Origin: Acidobacteriota bacterium
GTDB lineage: Bacteria; Acidobacteriota; Terriglobia; Bryobacterales; Bryobacteraceae
Direction of reading: 5' to 3'
DNA: 8,735 nucleotides
NCBI GenBank assembly: GCA_021788955.1
Contig: JAJYKC010000061.1
Coordinates: 1 to 8,735, forward strand
Position numbers and translations under genes: made by a program. The notes below the pieces were generated by a model that saw only the letters and a list, made by a program, of their open reading frames with translations, was not told where the DNA came from and made no database searches. Each line of letters opens with the position of its first letter. The stretch's first letter is position 1. Below are positions 7,501 to 8,735 of the stretch, piece by piece.

Positions 7501-8145
7501 CAGCGAATTCACCTGGCGTGTCACTTCTTCGAGAATGTCGAAGACACGGTTCAGGTTCTGCTTGGCGCCTTCAAGCTTGGCTTCGGCCAGCCGCCGCCTG
7601 GTCTTGAAGCGAGTCACGCCGGCAGCTTCCTCGATCACTGCGCGCCGGTCCTGCGGGCGATTGCTGAGGATCTGCCCGATACGGCCCTGTTCGATGATGG
7701 CGTAGCTCTCCGGCCCTAGTCCCGTGCCCAGAAACAGATCCTGAATGTCGCGCAGGCGGGCGGCCTTGCCGTTGATCAGGTATTCGCTTTCGCCGTCGCG
7801 GAAGAGGCGCCGGGTGATTGTGATCTCGCGCGAGCCGTTCCCGTTGGTCCCGCCGCCAGCGGATTCCACCGGCCCCGGCGCGCCGGCCAGCGTCATCATT
7901 ACGCTCGCCATCCCCAGCGGCTTGCGGTCTCGCGTGCCGGCGAAGATCACATCCTCCATGCGCGTGCCGCGCAGGCTCTTGGCCGACTGCTCCCCGAGCA
8001 CCCAGCTAATGGCATCACTCAGGTTCGACTTCCCACAACCATTCGGGCCCACGATCGCGGCGATGCCGCTCCCGTTGAACCGCATCTCCGTCTTGTCAAA
8101 AAACGACTTGAATCCGTGGATCTCGACGCGTTTCAGTTTCAGCAA
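4507..8145 (-). CDS. smc: Chromosome partition protein SMC
   Basis: SMC is the dimeric ATPase that, with ScpA and ScpB, extrudes DNA loops and organises and segregates the chromosome. The 1212-residue length is close to the usual 1150-1200. The N-terminal ATPase half has Walker A GPNGCGKS at 33-40. A long coiled coil (about 170-510) leads to a hinge (about 515-690) with the conserved Gly-rich end GGKKTGAGPLQLKREL at 676-691. The return coil runs to about 1000. The C-terminal half has the ABC signature LSGGEKS at 1104-1110, Walker B CILDEIDAPLDE with Asp1132/Glu1133, and the switch His1164 in VITHAK. All key residues are intact. The start is TTG, giving the family-typical MLKLKRVEIHGFKSF, with GAGGAAGGGG upstream. 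The stop TAG is followed by a weak TTTCC/GGAAA hairpin only. Upstream is zwf; scpA and scpB are not in the window. Confidence 0.97.
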   Translation of the reverse strand: MLKLKRVEIHGFKSFFDKTEMRFNGSGIAAIVGPNGCGKSNLSDAISWVLGEQSAKSLRGTRMEDVIFAGTRDRKPLGMASVMMTLAGAPGPVESAGGGTNGNGSREITITRRLFRDGESEYLINGKAARLRDIQDLFLGTGLGPESYAIIEQGRIGQILSNRPQDRRAVIEEAAGVTRFKTRRRLAEAKLEGAKQNLNRVFDILEEVTRQVNSLKRQAAKAKRYGELKTELDAHLRRMLAGKFQTLEREAARTAIELSVAQSELQGLNDSVTEKQTAHSALQERAYAVEAELTAARARLSELRLELERTRGRLDSQSRQIASIDSRLSQGETEVEGNDNQARVQQGELEALTAQAAELDREAAQVQERLAAKGAERDALRRSLEERTRGLEAGRQKVLRLLGEASSLRNQLAKLDEYLAAVERDAARTRQDEAAADADAGRLARQRAELSEQLKARQLELDAVSGERKSLETQLAAGRDEVTSLRRQLDQARSEGSQWEARRRSLQEVLSHRSYTAESVKRLFGDQAQDGFKPLGVLADFLEVDARMEKAAEEFLHEELEYVVVNGWDDASAGIDRMRQGLDGRATFLIHPDPREAGHDPAAVELCARPGVAGLLRDQVRLTNGLSAAPSDMLPRLAGCVLVENHETARALAVEFPDRYFLLPDGVSYHGHTVSGGKKTGAGPLQLKRELREVSAKAREAAQRMEQTAGALEAAERAASSLAEALDRARAQQQLREKEALALEHEARKFAEEANRSAQRLSVARLELERLALEGERSRARRTETAALAEEREAERKAQEEALEASRAGIEQSQAEAARLAEEHAALRAAQAALDERRRAVRAGIGRQENALRELARRREELTAEMERLGLERTRLIDDNAGLDGRASELNASAESAGAEGERLAASEAGLRAALAASEEALKDLRAAAQTAQERRGQVELTLVRLQAELRFLDETSRKELNTPVAELRAGEETALDEAGLEEVETRCTELRTRIESLGPVNPQALEEFQEAQQRYDFLNVQRQDLLEAIRDTERAIQEIDVETRKRFVETFEAINANFREMFKTLFGGGMAEMRLTDEANAAESGIDIIASPPGKRLQNVLLLSGGEKSLTAMALLMAIFRYQPSPFCILDEIDAPLDEANIVRLTRLLRDMSDQTQFVVITHAKRTMEAAQALYGVTMQEPGVSKLVSVKFQASTPPPVAPEMELAVAGV

Positions 8146-8155
8146 AACGACTTGG

Positions 8156-8165
8156 CCCCTTCCTC
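8156..8165 (-). promoter_or_regulatory. Purine-rich ribosome binding site of smc
   Basis: GAGGAAGGGG lies 10 bases upstream of the TTG at 8145 on the minus strand. No ATG in frame gives the complete conserved SMC N terminus, so this site and protein similarity together fix the TTG start. Confidence 0.55.
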
Positions 8166-8190
8166 AAACGTTTTCTCGGGGGATGACCAT

Positions 8191-8219
8191 ATCGTAAACG
8201 GACCAGAGGAAGAAGTAAA
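8191..8219 (-). promoter_or_regulatory. Candidate proximal smc promoter
   Basis: The minus strand has TTTACT (8219-8214), a 17-base spacer and TACGAT (8196-8191), a moderate match to a sigma-70-type promoter. Transcription would begin near 8184, about 40 bases before the smc start. It is found by eye and is unproven. Confidence 0.3.
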
Positions 8220-8228
8220 GCGGGTGAA

Positions 8229-8274
8229 CCACTAAATTTAGGCGTTGTCTGGGAGACACTACAAAATATAGTGG
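8229..8274. repeat. Nested cluster of inverted repeats between zwf and smc
   Basis: The outer arms are CCACTA (8229-8234) and TAGTGG (8269-8274); extended, they match over 10 of 11 bases. Inside lie the 10-bp palindrome CTAAATTTAG (8232-8241), the dyad TGTCT/AGACA with a GGG loop (8246-8258), and CACTA/TAGTG with a 7-base loop (8257-8273). The segment is AT-rich compared with its flanks. It could be an operator, a cruciform or RNA hairpin acting as a zwf terminator, or a remnant of a small element. Confidence 0.6.
8235..8264 (-). promoter_or_regulatory. Candidate distal smc promoter with a dyad in its spacer
   Basis: The minus strand has TTGTAG (8264-8259), an 18-base spacer and TAAATT (8240-8235). 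The spacer contains the inverted repeat TGTCT, CCC, AGACA, and the -10 lies in the 10-bp palindrome CTAAATTTAG. Transcription would begin near 8228, leaving an 83-base leader before smc. Regulation by a protein bound to the dyad is an inference. Confidence 0.35.
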
Positions 8275-8352
8275 CTTTCGAGGAACGCCGGGAATAAATA
8301 GGGATCTTCCGCAGGCTACGTCCAGGGCATCTTCGGGCTGGTTTGCCCAGGG

Positions 8353-8735
8353 CTAGGTCTTCTGGACCGGGTGGCTGCAGGCGCTCCAGTGGCGGTGGTC
8401 GCGTTCGATCAACTCGTCGGCTTCCTTGGGTCCCCAGGATCCGGCGGCGTAGTTGGGGAATGAGCGCGGTGGCAAGGCATCCCAGACGTCCTGAATCGGC
8501 CCGACGACGCTCCAGGCGGACTCGACCATGTCGGATCTCTGGAAAAGCGTGGCGTCGCCCAGCATACAGTCGTACATCAGTCGCTCGTAGCCTGTGCTGG
8601 GAGTGGCGCCGAAATAGTCGTCGTAGCGGAAGGTCATGTCGACGTCGCCCATGCGCACGACGGTTCCCGGCACCTTGGCCCCGAAGCTCAGCGAGATGCC
8701 TTCATCGGGCTGGAGGTGGAGCACGAGTCGGTTGG
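8353..8735 (-). CDS. zwf: Glucose-6-phosphate dehydrogenase, C-terminal part (5' end beyond the right edge)
   Basis: This enzyme oxidises glucose 6-phosphate to 6-phosphogluconolactone with NADP+ (or NAD+), the first step of the oxidative pentose phosphate and Entner-Doudoroff routes, in the cytoplasm. The last 126 codons are present. Family signatures of the C-terminal beta-sheet domain are clear: [17 protein letters not shown] close to the edge, then [20 protein letters not shown] with a DMVE and Trp after it, and near the end [18 protein letters not shown]. The catalytic N-terminal half lies outside the window. The stop is TAG at 8355-8353. The coding frame continues through the right edge, so the GTG at 8724 is an internal Val codon and not a start. 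Downstream come the palindrome cluster and smc; a strong T-tract terminator is not visible. Confidence 0.95.
   Translation of the reverse strand, partial: NRLVLHLQPDEGISLSFGAKVPGTVVRMGDVDMTFRYDDYFGATPSTGYERLMYDCMLGDATLFQRSDMVESAWSVVGPIQDVWDALPPRSFPNYAAGSWGPKEADELIERDHRHWSACSHPVQKT

Overview
The window looks like a GC-rich bacterial chromosome segment, most likely from an Acidobacteriota member of the Solibacter/Bryobacter type. The basis is the 5' third of a 16S rRNA gene, whose V1-V2 text resembles that group from memory, together with the style of the proteins. The phylum call is an inference; a 16S search would settle it. Nothing suggests a phage, plasmid, transposon or CRISPR array. The content is chromosomal housekeeping plus lineage-type accessory genes.

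Layout from left to right. Bases 1-364 are the 5' part of a 16S rRNA gene on the minus strand, running off the left edge. Bases 365-890 hold its upstream leader and promoter region, with a boxA-like antitermination signal but no convincing protein gene. Next, on the minus strand, comes a probable two-gene unit: a TetA-type MFS efflux transporter (1150-2307) followed by a small single-repeat DUF350 membrane protein (891-1097), which ends in a hairpin just upstream of the rRNA leader. Divergent from the transporter is the only plus-strand gene, a 193-residue soluble protein of unknown function (2370-2951). It ends 8 bases from the end of a convergent gene for a secreted outer-membrane beta-barrel protein (2960-4312, minus). 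Upstream of that on the same strand is a full-length chromosome-segregation ATPase, SMC (4507-8145). A 207-base regulatory gap separates SMC from the 3' end of zwf, glucose-6-phosphate dehydrogenase (8353 to the right edge, minus).

The genes do not form one pathway. SMC (chromosome organisation), zwf (oxidative pentose phosphate pathway) and 16S rRNA are core functions. The transporter with its DUF350 partner and the outer-membrane protein are envelope functions. Three of the minus-strand proteins appear to use non-ATG starts: TTG for smc, TTG for the outer-membrane protein and probably GTG for the transporter.

I do not see an obviously new multi-gene system. The observations most worth checking are a perfect inverted repeat that pairs the 16S leader with the 16S 5' end over central-pseudoknot bases, a nested cluster of palindromes whose inner dyad lies in the spacer of a candidate smc promoter, and the uncharacterised 193-residue protein.
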